A DNA stretch of 63,564 nt from Capsaspora owczarzaki ATCC 30864 (Eukaryota > Opisthokonta > Filasterea): the NCBI RefSeq assembly GCF_000151315.2, contig NW_011887305.1, positions 74,538 to 138,101 of the forward strand, written 5' to 3'. The notes under the pieces were generated by a model. It was not told the DNA's origin and ran no database searches. It saw nothing but the letters and a program-made list of their open reading frames with translations. How positions within the stretch are numbered: position 1 is the first letter of the stretch; every line of letters begins with the position of its first letter. A program made the position numbers and the translations under genes. Below, piece after piece: positions 41,906 through 56,618 of this stretch.

Positions 41906-44900
41906 TTAAATGTCATTGGCAGCGCGAGTCACTTGCAGACGACGGTCGCCAAAGACATCATCAATACGCGAGACAGACGGCCAGAACTTGTTCTTGCGCA
42001 GGTAGGGAAGCGGGTGCGCGGCTTGGTCGCGAGTGTAAGGGTGGTTCCACTCGGAAGCAGTAACGTGGCGGAGGGAGTGAGGCGAGTTCTTGAGGACGTT
42101 GTTCTCGCGATCGGCCTTGCCAGACTCGACGTCGGCAATTTCCTGTCGGATGCTAATCAAAGCATCGACAAAGCGGTCGAGCTCGACCTTGGACTCGCTC
42201 TCGGTGGGCTCAATCATAAGCGTGCCAGCCACAGGGAAGGACATGGTCGGGGCGTGGAAGCCATAGTCCTGCAGACGCTTGGCAATGTCGATGGCCTCAA
42301 TGCCAGCCGACTTGGCGAATGGGCGCGTGTCGAGGATGAACTCGTGGGCGCAGAAGCCGTTCTTGTTGGTGTAGAGAATCTTGTAGTGCGACTTGAGGCG
42401 CGCCTGGAGGTAGTTGGCGTTAAGAATGGCAATGCGGGTGGCCTGGGCAAGACCCGAGCCGCCCATCATGCGAATGTACGACCAGGAAATGGGCAGAATC
42501 GAGGACGAGCCCCAGGGAGCCGCCGAGACGGCACCGAACGACTTTTTGCCGCCGACGCTGACGACGGGGTGGTTGGGCAGGAAGGGAGCGAGGTGCTTCT
42601 TGACACCAATGGGGCCCATGCCGGGACCACCGCCGCCGTGGGGAATGCAGAAGGTCTTGTGCAAGTTCAGGTGGGACACGTCAGCGCCATAATCGCCAGG
42701 GCGGCAGAGACCGACCTGGGCGTTCATGTTGGCACCGTCGAGGTAGACCTGGCCGCCGTTCTTGTGAATAATGTCGCAAACTTCGCGAATGCCCTCCTCA
42801 AACACGCCGAACGTCGAGGGGTAGGTGATCATGATGGCGGCAAGGTGGTCCTTGAACTGCTCAGCCTTGGCGCGGAGATCGGCAATGTCGACGTTGCCGT
42901 TGGCGTCGGTGGCGACGGTCTCGATCGTCATGCCGACCATCTGAGCGGTGGCAGGGTTGGTGCCGTGGGCCGACACGGGGATGAGGCAGACGTGGCGGTG
43001 GCCCTGGCCAATGTCCTTGAGGTAGGCCATGATGGCGCGGAGGCCGGCGTACTCGCCTTGGGCGCCAGAGTTGGGCTGCAGAGAGACGGCGTCGTAGCCG
43101 GTAATCTCGACGAGGTCGCGCTCGAGCTGCTCAAACATGCGAGCGTAGCCTTGCGCCTGTGCGACGGGGGCGAACGGATGGAGCGAGTTGAACTCGGGCC
43201 AGGTGACGGGGTACATTTCCGAGGTGGCGTTCAGCTTCATGGTGCACGAGCCGAGCGGGATCATCGAGTGAGCGAGGGAAATGTCCTTGTTCTCGAGGGA
43301 CTTGATGTAGCGCAGCATCATGGTCTCAGAGTGGTGCGAGTTGAAAATGGGGTGGGTGAGGTAGGCGCTGGTGCGAGCGACGGCGCTGTAAGCGGGGCCG
43401 CGTTGGGCGACGGCGGCGTCGATGGCGGCAATCGGGGCGGGCTCGCCACCTTGGAGGGCAAAGACGCTCAGCAGGTGGACAAGGTCGTCGCGGGTGACAG
43501 TCTCGTCAAGGGAGACGCCGACGTGGGCAGCGTCGACCGTGCGGAGGTTGATGCCGTGCTCGACGGCGCGGCTGATGATTTGAGCGGCAGGCACGGAGGT
43601 CTTGATGAGCAGCGTGTCAAAGAAGGTCTTGTTGACGACCGTGTGGCCGTGGTGGGCGACAGCCTCGGCAAAGATGCCAGTCAGGCGGTGGACGCGCTCG
43701 GCAATCTTGCGGAGACCGGCGGGGCCGTGGTAGACGGCGTACATGGCCGACATGTTGGCCAGCAGAGCTTGCGCCGTGCAAATGTTGGACGAGGCCTTCT
43801 CGCGGCGAATGTGCTGCTCGCGGGTCTGGAGGGCGAGGCGGTAGGCGCCGTTGCCGGACGCGTCGCGCGAGACACCGACGATGCGGCCGGGCATCTTGCG
43901 AACGAGCTTCTCCGAGACGGCAAAGAAGGCGGCGTGGGGGCCACCGTAGCCGAGCGGGACGCCAAAGCGCTGGGCGTTGCCGAGGGCAATGTCCGCGCCC
44001 CATTCGCCGGGAGCCTTGATGACGGTGAGAGCGAGGAGGTCGGTTGCGGCAACGACAAGCGCGCCAGCCTTGTGGGCACGCTCGGCAAGGGCCGAGTAGT
44101 CGTGCACGTCGCCAGACAGGGTGGGGTACTGGACGAGGACGCCGCAGACGTCGTTGGCAGAAAAGTCAAACTTGAGGACGTCGGCAGTGACGACCTCAAT
44201 CTTGTGCGGCTCGGCGCGGGTGCGCAAGAGGGCGAGCGTCTGGGGGTTGATGGCGGCATCGGCGACAAAGCGGGGCTTCTTGCTGCCAGAGTTGACAAAG
44301 GCCATGGTGATGGCTTCGCCGGCGGCAGTGGCCTCGTCGAGGAGCGAGGCGTTGGGGAAGGGCAGCTTGGTCAGGTCTGCAACGAGGGTCTGGTAGTTGA
44401 GGAGCGACTCGAGGCGGCCCTGCGAGACCTCTGGCTGGTAAGGGGTGTACTGGGTGTACCAGCCGGGGTTTTCAATCACGTTGCGCTGGATGACGGGGGG
44501 TGTGAGCGTGTTGTAGTAGCCCATGCCAATGTACGAGCGGAAGATTTTGTTCTCGGAGGCGATCGACTTGAGGGTCTTGTGGAGCGTTGACTCTGACTGG
44601 GCCGCGCCAATGGCCAACTCGCGGTGGAGGCGAATGCCAGCCGGGATGGTCTTGTCGATGAGCTGTTCGAGCGAGTCCACCTTGCAGGCGTCGAGCATGG
44701 TCTTGACGTCCGATTCGGTGGTGACACCAATGTGGCGGCGCTCGAACGAGTCCAGGGGCTCGAGCGATGCCGGGGTCGAGGCCGAGGCCGAGGCAGCCAC
44801 TGGGCGAGCGATGGTGGCAAAGGATCGCGTAGCAGCAGCACGGGGAGCAGCGACAGCGGCACGAGGAGCAGCAGCAGAGCAGACTGCGGCGACTGCAGTC

Positions 44901-44995
44901 ACTGATGAGCGCGATGCCACACGCTGAGCACTCGTGAGCGCAGAGGCAGCAGCGACGTTGCGCGCGGCAGAAGCGGCAATGCGGCAGCTCAGCAT
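41906..44995 (-). CDS. GLDC: Glycine dehydrogenase (decarboxylating), P-protein of the glycine cleavage system
   Basis: Intronless coding frame, 1029 residues, the usual length. A PLP enzyme that decarboxylates glycine and passes aminomethyl to lipoyl H-protein in mitochondria. The N-terminus ([20 protein letters not shown] and on to about residue 70) is Ala/Arg/Ser-rich without acidic residues, a classic matrix presequence. The mature part starts near FERRHIGVT. The PLP lysine is Lys780 in [17 protein letters not shown]. Other signatures are present: [54 protein letters not shown]. The C-terminus includes [23 protein letters not shown]. Strong GC3 bias produces an 885-codon antisense open frame that I do not consider a gene. 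Confidence 0.97.
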   Translation of the reverse strand: MLSCRIAASAARNVAAASALTSAQRVASRSSVTAVAAVCSAAAPRAAVAAPRAAATRSFATIARPVAASASASTPASLEPLDSFERRHIGVTTESDVKTMLDACKVDSLEQLIDKTIPAGIRLHRELAIGAAQSESTLHKTLKSIASENKIFRSYIGMGYYNTLTPPVIQRNVIENPGWYTQYTPYQPEVSQGRLESLLNYQTLVADLTKLPFPNASLLDEATAAGEAITMAFVNSGSKKPRFVADAAINPQTLALLRTRAEPHKIEVVTADVLKFDFSANDVCGVLVQYPTLSGDVHDYSALAERAHKAGALVVAATDLLALTVIKAPGEWGADIALGNAQRFGVPLGYGGPHAAFFAVSEKLVRKMPGRIVGVSRDASGNGAYRLALQTREQHIRREKASSNICTAQALLANMSAMYAVYHGPAGLRKIAERVHRLTGIFAEAVAHHGHTVVNKTFFDTLLIKTSVPAAQIISRAVEHGINLRTVDAAHVGVSLDETVTRDDLVHLLSVFALQGGEPAPIAAIDAAVAQRGPAYSAVARTSAYLTHPIFNSHHSETMMLRYIKSLENKDISLAHSMIPLGSCTMKLNATSEMYPVTWPEFNSLHPFAPVAQAQGYARMFEQLERDLVEITGYDAVSLQPNSGAQGEYAGLRAIMAYLKDIGQGHRHVCLIPVSAHGTNPATAQMVGMTIETVATDANGNVDIADLRAKAEQFKDHLAAIMITYPSTFGVFEEGIREVCDIIHKNGGQVYLDGANMNAQVGLCRPGDYGADVSHLNLHKTFCIPHGGGGPGMGPIGVKKHLAPFLPNHPVVSVGGKKSFGAVSAAPWGSSSILPISWSYIRMMGGSGLAQATRIAILNANYLQARLKSHYKILYTNKNGFCAHEFILDTRPFAKSAGIEAIDIAKRLQDYGFHAPTMSFPVAGTLMIEPTESESKVELDRFVDALISIRQEIADVESGKADRENNVLKNSPHSLRHVTASEWNHPYTRDQAAHPLPYLRKNKFWPSVSRIDDVFGDRRLQVTRAANDI

Positions 44996-46653
44996 CTTGT
45001 GTTCAAATTTGGGAGTGAAAACGACGGGGAATTCTGCAAGTCAAAGGCAAAAAAAAAAAAATAGTTGAAGTGGGTTTAAACAAGTAAGCAAGAAGCAGAA
45101 TGAGTTTGATCACAGCAGTATCTTGAGTGATGAGTGAAGATCGACACAACACGAGGTGGGGGGTCAAAGTGAGACAAAGTAAGGAGCGACGTAAGTCATG
45201 CCAACGCCTCACTCTCACTCACTCCATCACTCCATCACTCACTCACTGAATCACTCAATCACTCAATCTCACCAATGACTGATCATGATGCATGATTGAT
45301 TGATTGATCATAACAACGATAATCATCATTCAATCATTGACGGTTGAACAAGTCACAACGCGGTTATTTTTCATCAAGTTAGACAAACAACAAAAACCAG
45401 GTTTTTATTTATTATTATTATTATTTCTTTTTCTTCTTTTTTTTTGAATTTTCAGCTTTTTTCTTTTGTTTTTCCAGATTCAAAACATGACTGAATTGGA
45501 ACATGTTCTCGTTGATCTTTATAGGAAAACGCGCTCTGACTGTCGCTGTTCTCTGCAACATCAACGTCGCGTTCGTTGTTCGTGGCGCTAACAATGGAAC
45601 GGCACGATTTTTCTGCTTTTTTTTTCTTTTTTTCTTTTTTTCTTTTTCTTTTGTCCAACATGACGCGATGCCCAGATGGAGAGGTCGAAAGCGACAAACA
45701 GGTGCGTGCAATGTGAGATCAGAGCACACACACACAGAGAGCGAAGAGAGAGAGAGCAGAGAAGAGAGAAGGCCGAGATCAGAAGAGGGGAAAGGCACGA
45801 GGGGAGAAGCGCGAGAACGGCACATGGATTGACAGAGAGAGCAGAGAGCGAGACAGAGAGAGACAGAGAGAGCTGATGGATGAGTAGAGCACTTCAAGCA
45901 ACAGGAGCAACGCAGAAAAGCAGAGGACGAGTGACTGAGAGAGAGAGAGTGAGGCCGAGACTGACTGAAGATCGTGACAAGGCCGAAGGGCCACAGCACA
46001 GCCGCGCCAATATGAGTCTTCGCCTTTGGTCCCCTCCCCCACCATCCAATACCACCATCAACCACATCAACCCCCATCAACCCCCATCAACCACATCAAC
46101 CTCACAAAGCAAGGACGGAGAGAGCGGGGGGCGTGATTTTGCTCCGTGAGCCACAAAAAAAAAAAAAAAAAAAAAAAAAAGGACCAATGCTACGTCCACA
46201 CCACAGTCGCCAGCCACGAGTGCCTTCCACACACACACACTTCACACTTCAAACATAGAAGAGTCACACTCTGAGAGTCATCATCCACTTCATGTCGCGT
46301 TTTCATGCGATGGTCGCTGAGGGACAAACAGCTGTGTGTGTGGGACAAACAAAACGAGAAACACAATACAAACCAACACAAAAGAGTGAGCCTTTCAGGT
46401 TCGCATTTGGTTCATCCTGATGCTAATGCAGTTGACAAACTACGAGCCAACAACAAGTACAAACCAACACAGTGAGTGCGAGCCTTTGTTGGATTTTGTC
46501 TGCTCAGCCAGCAAGCATCAGCACAACACCGTTTTTCAGCATTTCCCCTCGTTCTTTCAATGAGCATGCAAATGTTGTACAATAAAAATGACTTGAACAT
46601 CAAAGGACGACGTGACATCCATCACAGGAAAACAAAAAACCACCATCAAACAA
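44996..46653. other. Long intergenic region; probable GLDC 5' UTR intron and simple repeats
   Basis: Lies between the permease stop and the GLDC start, both on the minus strand. Read on the minus strand, a T-run followed by GCCTTTGACTTGCAG ends at 45034, a strong 3' splice site 38 nt before the GLDC ATG, suggesting a 5' UTR intron; I could not place its donor. Simple repeats: CACTCA/TCAATCAC units (about 45221-45275), GATT units (45293-45307), GA-rich purine tracts (about 45735-45960), and a 26-nt A-run (46155-46180). Open frames here are repeat-driven and show no family resemblance. Confidence 0.55.
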
Positions 46654-49600
46654 TTACAAGACTTCCTCGTTTTCAACAACGCCAGAGACAGCCAGGCTGT
46701 GCGGAGCGGCGGATGCATCGCCGACGGGTCCAGCATCGGCGCTCTGCTCACGCAATGGCTCCGTGGTGGAAGCAGGCTCAGTCCTGGCTTCAACCACCTG
46801 AGAGCGCTTGGAAGTTTCGTCAGATGCCGAGACAGTCGTCGGTGCCACCGTTTCCGTGGCCGCCGCAACCTCAAAACGGCGCGTTGTCGCACCAGCTTTC
46901 CCTCCTTGCTCTTCTGCCTCTCGGGAAGGAGCTGCGACACTCAAGTCCACCAAGGGAGCAGCAGAATCATCGTCCATCGTATCGACGGCTTGAACAGAAA
47001 AGACGTGCCTGCTCTGGTTTCGAGACAAGGATGCCTTGGGCGGGGAGTCGTCGGAAGCAGAAGCAGAGCGGGTTGCCGAAGCCGTCGGGGCTGCTGGCGG
47101 CGAGCGAGCTGCAGAAGTTGGTTCTGACGCGACGACTGGGGCTGGCACTGACGGGGTCACAGGTGCGGCTGCCTTTGCTGGGCTCGAAAAGGTCAACGAA
47201 ACGCCGGAATGAGGCAAGGAGCGAACTCCAAAGACTTCGAAAATACTGGCTGGCTGGTGCCGCGGTTGCTGATAGTGATAATTGTGATGATCATCCTCTC
47301 GTGCGAGCTGCGGTCCTTGGCTGTAAACGGGCTGGGCGATCGCTTGCTGCTCGGCGCCGGGCTTTGCCATGGCCTGATGGTGCTGGTTGGGTGGCACAGC
47401 GAACGAGGCACCAAAGTCGGCGATGGGGTGGGACGATGTCGGCTGAGGAGGAGCGGACAGTGACTGGGGAGTCTGGTGCGCAAGTGAGAACAGTGCAGTT
47501 GGTGCGACTGGTGCGAAGCCATGGATTTGCTCCTGGAAACTGGCGCCCATCTGCTGCTGTTGTTGTTGTGGCGGCTGCTGTTGCTGCTGTTGCTGCTGGA
47601 ATTGCGCGTCTCGCCCTTGATGCGGTTGGGACGAAAGATCCGATCGCGCGTCAGCGCCCAGACCAAGTAACAGAGGTCCGTCGGTCTCTGGTGCGGACAC
47701 CTTCGCAACAGCGGCAGCAGCAGCAGCCGGGGTGTCCTGCTGCTTGCGGGCGGGACCAGACGGTCCAAGACCGACATTGCCGGCGGGTAGCGCACGCTGC
47801 TCATCGGGGGCGGGAAGCTGGAGGTGCTCGCGCCACAGACGAACAAGCCGAGCGTACGTGCGATCGAGGTGGGGAACAATGATGCGAAGGCCACCCAGCT
47901 CTCGAATGTTGTACGTCATCCTGGGTGATGGGCAGCCAATAAAGCAGCGATTTGGCGGGATTTGCGTACGGTCGGCGACAAAAGCAATCATCTCGGGCCG
48001 GAAGGGACCCGTCACAAGCATGGCATCAATCCGAATCGCCGGGTAGCACCGATCGAGCATGGCAATATTCTCAAACAGCTCCTCTGGAATGTCTCGGGGC
48101 GACTCAAAGAAGTGGACAACCTTGACGATGCGGGTCTGCTCGTTGTCTTCGACGTACTGAATCGCGCGGTTGAGAGAAACGAGATCGCCGTGCTTGGAGA
48201 AGAAAATGACGGGCTCACGCTCAATGTCGTGGAGCAGCTGCACGAGCCACTTTTGAAAGCGGGCCACACGCGCGCTGGCATTCGTTCGATCCTTGATCGC
48301 GTGGAGCAAGGTGCGAATCGCTGCAGACCGGAAGAACATGGAAAGAGCGATGGCCAAAAATCCCACAAAGTACATGAAAAAGTACAGGAGAATTTGCGAG
48401 TCCAGAACGACGTTGCCAATCCACGCAACGATGACGCCGACAATGGCCGTGATGACACCCACGAGCGGCGCGTGCGCCTCGGATTTGAGGGTGCTTCGGG
48501 TGTTTTTCAGAGCAAGATTGCTGCACCCGAACAGGGCCATAACGGACAAGAACGCGACCGTATAGACGCCGCCGATCGCCTGAAGCTCGCCATTGGCAAT
48601 TAGGAACAGGGAAGAGCACACCAACAAGAAAAACAGGATGATGACATAGTTGGCTTGTGTGTACGGAAGCCGCTTGAGGAAAACGCCGGGTAAGCAACGA
48701 TCGGCGGACATGCGCAAAAAGAGACCAATGACGCCAACAAAGGAGGTAAGGACGGCGCCCGAAAGCACCAAAACCGCGTCCACAACAATCATGCGCTTGA
48801 GCCAGGCGCCGTTCAGCTCGTCCTCCATCTGGTCGGCCATGGTTGCGAGCAGTGCTTTGGCAGCGGCCTCGTTGTAGACGGTGCCGTTGTTGGGATAGAG
48901 CACGCTCGGGGGCAAGACAGAAAACGACAGCAGGGAAACAACAGGGTTGATGATGGCGACCATGAGCCACATGTTGCGGAGCGTCTTGGCAAACACGCCC
49001 GGCTTTTGCTGCTCGACAAAGTTCGAGGACGATTCAAATCCACTGATACCGAGCATGGCCGAGCTGAAGCCGTAGAACAGGGCCAGTGGAATGTTTGACG
49101 GAGGGGCGCGCTCAAAGTTGTCGGCCAAAACCGACCAGTTGGAGCGGAACGCCGAGACGAGGGCGCACATGCACAAGGTCGCCAACGTGAGCATGTGCAC
49201 GGAGCAAATGGCAAAGGCAACCTTGGCACTTTCCGTCACGCCAAACAGCATGAGCGCGGCGAACAGGACAAACAGCAGGATGGTGGCAATGTGCCCATCC
49301 AAATCCGTCCATAAAACTTGCAGGTACTGAATCGCGTTGGTGCCACTGACGACTGCCGTGGCGACGTACGACAAAAAGGACAGGCAGCCAGCAAAGACGG
49401 CCGCGGATTTGGGGCCCGTGTTGAGAATGGCCGTGTACGTGCCGCCGTTCAGGGGAAGGGCGGTGACGACTTCAACATAGACGCGACGGAAGAGGTGGAG
49501 CAGCAGCACGACAAGCAGCAGACAGATAGGCGCCAGATAGCCCGCGTACGAGGCGACAACACCCGCCGTGTACAAGACGGACGAGGTAATGTCATTGGCG

Positions 49601-49939
49601 CAGATGGCCGTGGCCATAAACTGGCCGAGGAGCGACTCCTTCCCACCATGAGCGTGTCCAGAACGCTTGATGGAGGGCTGCTGTGGCTGCATCCCTCGCT
49701 CGGCCGCCGTGGTGTCGTCGTCGCCGTCGAGGTCAATCTCGTCGTCGTCGTCGCCGCCGTCGGCAAAGTAGTGCTTGGTCGACTCGATACCACCAGAGTA
49801 CACGGGTGGGTACTTGATCTTCCAGCCAAGTCGCTCGACGCCACGCAAGAGATTGACGTTGATGCTCTGCTGCTCTTGCAGCACGGGAGGTTCCTGTCGA
49901 GCTCCGTCTGCGATAACTCCTTCCGACTGGCCTGACCTT

Positions 49940-49973
<34 letters not shown>

Positions 49974-50604
49974 TAGTAGTCGTCGTGGTACCTGGAAGAG
50001 CTGCACCCGGCGCGTTGCCTGTTGCCGGCAGGGCGAAATTGAGGCTTGGGCAGCGATCCGTGTGGACGATCTCGACAATGCCCTTGCCTGCCCATTCCCA
50101 TTCAGCGACGCCAGCAGGTGCAAAGACGAGTCCGACGGGATCGTTGTCGGCAGCGCGGCGGCTCGACATTGAGAACGAGTTCCCGCTCGAAGTCATGCTG
50201 AAGCCGCCGCCGCCGCCGCTGCTGCCGCCTCGGTGCGACGCGGAATGGGACGAGCCCGAGCCACCACTCCAGCGGCCACTCTGCAGCGTCGATGACGACG
50301 GCACAGTCAGTGCGGACGTCGCTGCCTGCGGGTGAATCTGGCGGAGGTGCGCGTGGTTGCCCGACTGCGACGGCGACTGTGCCTGCGACTGCGACTGCGA
50401 CTGTGCCTGAGCCAGTTGGTAGGATTGATGAGAGTGCTGGGACTGCTGGGACTGCTGGGATTGCAGCTGCTGTCGGCGTGTGAGGAGCGTCTGGCTGCTC
50501 ATCTCGTTGTCCTCACCACCGCCTGAGCCTTCCGACGAGCCATCCGAGCCAGAGCCAGCGCCAGAGCCAGGGCGGTTGAGTGCGCGCGCAAGCAGCCGAC
50601 TCAT
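46654..50604 (-). CDS. APC-superfamily amino-acid/polyamine permease-like protein with long tails
   Basis: Intronless, 1316 residues from ATG 50604 (MSRLLARAL). The first about 330 residues are Ser/Gln/Gly-rich and disordered. The membrane core starts QFMATAICANDITSSVLYTA and contains about a dozen hydrophobic segments, for example YLAPICLLLVVLLLHLF, ALPLNGGTYTAIL, VATAVVSGTNAI, SSAMLGISGFESSSNF and LFLRMSADRCLPGVFLK. A conserved soluble domain follows (IFFSKHGDLVSLNRAIQYVE, RIVKVVHFFESPRDIP, IDAMLVTGPFRPEMI), perhaps stress-protein-like. The last about 350 residues are Gln/Ala/Ser-rich. The fold suggests a cation-coupled amino-acid transporter; the substrate is unknown. SLC12 (cation-chloride) was considered, but the NGGTYTAILNT and GISGFESSSN motifs fit amino-acid permeases better. 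Confidence 0.75.
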
Positions 50605-50924
50605 GATCGCAACTGTCAAACGCGGGAAAAGGAAAAAACAAAAAGACTGGTTTCAGTCGGATTGTCTCAGATTGACAGCTCACGTGTGAAAATTTGACTG
50701 GTTTCCCTTTTTCTTCCCTCTTTCCCTCTCTCTCTCTCTCTCCTCCCTGTGCTCCCTGCTCGCTTGCTAGATTGCTTCGACTTTGCTTCGTTGCTTTTGT
50801 TTTCTTATTGTCTGAGCGATTGGATCAGGGAACAAACCTGTCAAATCTGAGTCCTGATGTACAATTTGTCTATTACTTCAGTCCCATTTCATTCTTCATT
50901 ATTCTTCATTATTCTTCTTGTCTG
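50605..50924. promoter_or_regulatory. Divergent promoter region, permease / glucosidase II beta
   Basis: 320 bp between two start codons. Pyrimidine-rich (CTCTCTCTC about 50728-50743) with an ATTCTTCATT repeat just upstream of the glucosidase II beta ATG. No gene seen. Confidence 0.5.
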
Positions 50925-53589
50925 ATGCATCGTCGCTCATCGTCATCATCCGCAGTGACACTGTCGCTCGCTGCAGCAGTGATGATGCTCGCAGTGATGA
51001 TGATCGTTCTCTGTGCTGATGCTGCTTCAACGCAAGCCAAAGTCATCCGCGGCGCTGCTCCTGCGAGTAAGACGTTCCCCCCCCCCAACTCCAACTCTGA
51101 GCTACAAGTCAATCATCACTCGGTCATGTCACCAGTCAATCATCACTGTGGAGTGGAGCAAGTTGAAGAAGTGGAGGATGCGAGTGCAATGCGAGATCTC
51201 GTCCTCGCTCTCTCTCTCTTCCTTCACCCACACTGATCACCACGCACTCAGACCAATCCTCAACATTGAAGAATGGCGAGGAAACACGGCAACACCAACA
51301 AACTGGCTTGCATCGCCTGCTGCTGCTGTGCAAAAGCGCTGAGGCGACAAAGCGGGTCCACTTCTAATGCACTTCCAGCCAAACTCAAAGCATCCCCCCT
51401 CAACCCCTCCTCAACCCCTATCTGACTCGCGTTTTGACAATGATAACAACTCAATTGGGGGTTTTTTTGTTCATTTTCTGACAATGGTTTGACAGGTCGG
51501 CCGCTGTACCGCGCGGCAGCCAAGTCCGGATCATTCACTTGCGTCGATGGCTCAAAGACCATCCCGTTCGCTGCCATCAACGACGACTATTGCGATTGCC
51601 CAGATGGCAGTGACGAGCCAGGTAAATGAAAGCGAACGAGTCACTCCTTCACAGTCGTTTCATCGCAAGACGAGTTCATCTCTACTTTTTGTTCTAACTT
51701 TGATTTTGACAATTGAATTGGGGGTGGCAGGAACATCCGCTTGCCCGCGAGGATCGTTCTACTGCCCAAACAAGCGCTTTGTGCCCACCGTTTTGCCGTC
51801 CTCTCGAGTCAACGATGGTCAGTTCTGGACGGCACTTGATGCATCCTCGTTTGATTTCTTGGTTTTGGTTTGTTTTTGGTTTTTTTGTCTCAGCATTCAT
51901 TCTGTCGCCTTACTGACACAGGCGTTTGCGATTGCTGCGATGGTACCGACGAGCTCGGCCGCAAAGAGTCGGACTGTGACAACACTTGCGAGGAAGCGGG
52001 CGAAAGTCTGCGCCTGGAGAATGAGCAGAAGGTACGGCACCTTGAGACCTGAGGCCTGTTCCAAAGACGCCTGTCAAACTCAACCACTGCTGCGTTTTGG
52101 CACACATATCTATACAGTTGCTCTCACATCAGCAGGGTATGCGCGTCCGCTTTGAGCACATCAAGCGAGGATTGACCGCTCGCAAGGAGCGCACCGCAAA
52201 GTTGCGCGAACTGAAGGCAACCCTGGCCACCGAGAAGGCTGAGGATGAACGCCTGAAGGCAATCAAGGATGAGGCCGATGCTCTCGAAAAGCCCGCAAAG
52301 GAAGCACACATCAACGCTTGGAACGCGGTCAAGGAAGCTCGCCGTCTGGAGCGTGAAGCCAAGAAGGCTGAGGAAGATGCCGCCGCCGCTGCTGCTGCTG
52401 CCCCTGAAGCCGCCAGTGGAGAACCCACCGCAACTGAGCCTGCAGTCGATGAGAAGCCCGAAGTGAAGGCGGAACCCGAAGGTATGCGCCCCCTCTGTTC
52501 CCAAAATTTTGATGATGCGCTGGCTTTGCGTCTGACTCTTGTTACGTTTGAATTTTTAGAACCGATGCCGCCATTCCCTGAAGATGTCCAGGCTTTGATC
52601 GACGGTAAGAGAATCTTTCCCCTCGCTGTTCACTCCAATTTTCGTGTTCCAACATGCTGCCTCGTGTTTGTTCTGTTTGTCTCCGCGCTCATATCTCTAT
52701 TGCCATCACAGCTGCCAACCGCGCTCAAACTGAATGGGCTGCTCTTCATGATCGTGCCACCGCCACCGAGCGCGAGGTCAAGTAAGTTATGGTCGAAGTT
52801 GACGGCTGCTTGTCAAGATGGTGTGGTTTCTCACTTTCACCCGCTTCCCCCCTCAGTGCATTGGATGCCAAGCTTAACACGGACCTTGGTCCCGAGCAAG
52901 AGTTCTTTGTGCTTCAAGACGAATGCTTTTCTTTCAAGACGAACGAGTAAGAATACAAGCCGCCATTGGTTCCCGGATGAAATTCCGCTGAGACTTAGTT
53001 TCCTCTGTCTTGGTGCAGATACCAATACGAGGTATGTCCATTCGTTTCCGCAAAGCAAAAGCAGAATGATCGCGCGACCAGTCTGGGGTAAGTCATTTTG
53101 TCACTATTGAACCGATTCGATCAAAGCCTTGTTTGAAAACTCACCTTGGCTGGCCCTAGCTCCTGGACTGGATGGTCAGGATCTGGTAACAAGTATTCTC
53201 AGATGAAATTCGAGAATGGTGAAAAGTGCTGGAATGGCCCTAACCGATCCGCAACTGTAAATGTCGATGCGGCTTGAAGTGAGAGCGTGTTTTGGTTTTG
53301 TGTGTTTATCGTGCTCATTGTTTGTTCGAATTCCACCTCAGGTCAACCTTAAGTGCGGAGACAAGAATGCACTGATCTCGGTCGCCGAACCCAGCAAGTA
53401 AGTAGTTGCATTTGTTCGCTCCAATCGTCTCAAATTTCGAAAACCGTGATGAATTCATTTGGCGCTTGCTTTCCGACTTTGCTCCTTAGGTGCGAATACG
53501 TGCTCGAGTTCACTTCTCCGGCCGCTTGCGACCCCAACTTTAAGCTTGAGCAGGTCGAAGACGACATTGAGGGTCACGATGAGTTGTAG
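50925..53589 (+). CDS. PRKCSH: Glucosidase II beta subunit (ER quality control)
   Basis: Twelve exons: 50925-51066, 51496-51621, 51731-51817, 51922-52031, 52136-52481, 52560-52604, 52712-52781, 52857-52946, 53019-53087, 53160-53256, 53342-53397, 53490-53589; 445 residues. Non-catalytic subunit that holds glucosidase II in the ER and presents N-glycans for trimming of the inner glucoses. Order: signal peptide ([18 protein letters not shown]); two LDLR-A-like Cys modules ([29 protein letters not shown]); coiled-coil and acidic middle; MRH (mannose-6-phosphate receptor homology) domain ([36 protein letters not shown]); C-terminal HDEL retrieval signal. All eleven intron phases agree. Introns are 71-429 nt, the first longest. 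Confidence 0.96.
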
Positions 53590-53711
53590 TCAACCTGCGC
53601 CTTTTAAAATATATCGTTGTAGGGTGTTATTTTTGTTGCAATCTGTTCAAGCCGCTAGTTCTTGCTCTTTTTTGTTATATTGAACAATTCAAAACATTCG
53701 GAATTGTGGCA

Positions 53712-56165
<2,454 letters not shown>

Positions 56166-56283
56166 TGAAGACGGTGATGACGATAAGATGAGTGGACAAG
56201 CGGAAACTCAAAGGAAAGAACGGTACATGTACAATCACCAAAAAAAACGAAGGATTGAAGGAAGGGAAGGGATGTAAGGGTGA

Positions 56284-56460
56284 GATTGGATTGAAACGAA
56301 CAAAGTGGCTGTCGAGTTTGACTTTGCTTCCAATGCATTCATCTCGGTCATCTTTGCCATCAAGCAGCGCAACACGGACGCACTCGCCTCCAAGCTCAAG
56401 GAGATCTCCGACCCCGCCAGCGACAGTCCACCATATGTTCTGTGTGCGAAACGTGTGTGC
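56284..56460 (+). pseudogene. Isolated fragment of a sedolisin (TPP1-like) prodomain
   Basis: A short + strand frame contains ISVIFAIKQRNTDALASKL followed by KEISDPASDSPPY. This matches the start of the pro-kumamolisin activation domain of sedolisins (human TPP1: FALRQQN...AVSDPSSPQY). Similarity stops after SPPY. No catalytic domain lies nearby, since the flanks are the 5' end of D2HGDH and the 3' end of PUF60. It is best read as a relic of a duplicated host peptidase gene, or an exon copy left by a rearrangement. Expression as part of a longer transcript cannot be excluded. Confidence 0.6.
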
Positions 56461-56618
56461 TTGCGCTGGTCTGGAACAGCTTGTTGTGACTGCTTTGTTG
56501 GTCGAGACGTTTGAACAAAATAGCAACCAGATCAAAAAAACAAAGCAGCAGCACCATTGTTACAAAGCAGACAAAATCGTCGAGCATTCGGCATCTCTTT
56601 GTAATTGACAGACCAAAC

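Noticed and set aside
41933-44590. An 885-codon open frame on the + strand opposite GLDC
   Set aside because: It is antisense to a highly conserved gene with strong GC3 bias, which suppresses antisense stops; its translation is Gly/Val/Leu/Asp-rich with no family features.
45421-46080. Minus-strand 219-codon frame
   Set aside because: It runs through GA-rich and A-rich simple repeats and resembles no family; there is no supporting splice context.
46654-50604. Cation-chloride cotransporter (SLC12) identity for the permease
   Set aside because: The size and C-terminal domain hinted at SLC12, but the core motifs (CANDITSSVLYTAG, ALPLNGGTYTAIL) fit amino-acid/polyamine permeases better; kept as a remaining alternative.
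52511-52540. C/D-box snoRNA in a glucosidase II beta intron (TGATGA ... TCTGA)
   Set aside because: The boxes are only about 25 nt apart, too short for a snoRNA, and there is no terminal stem.
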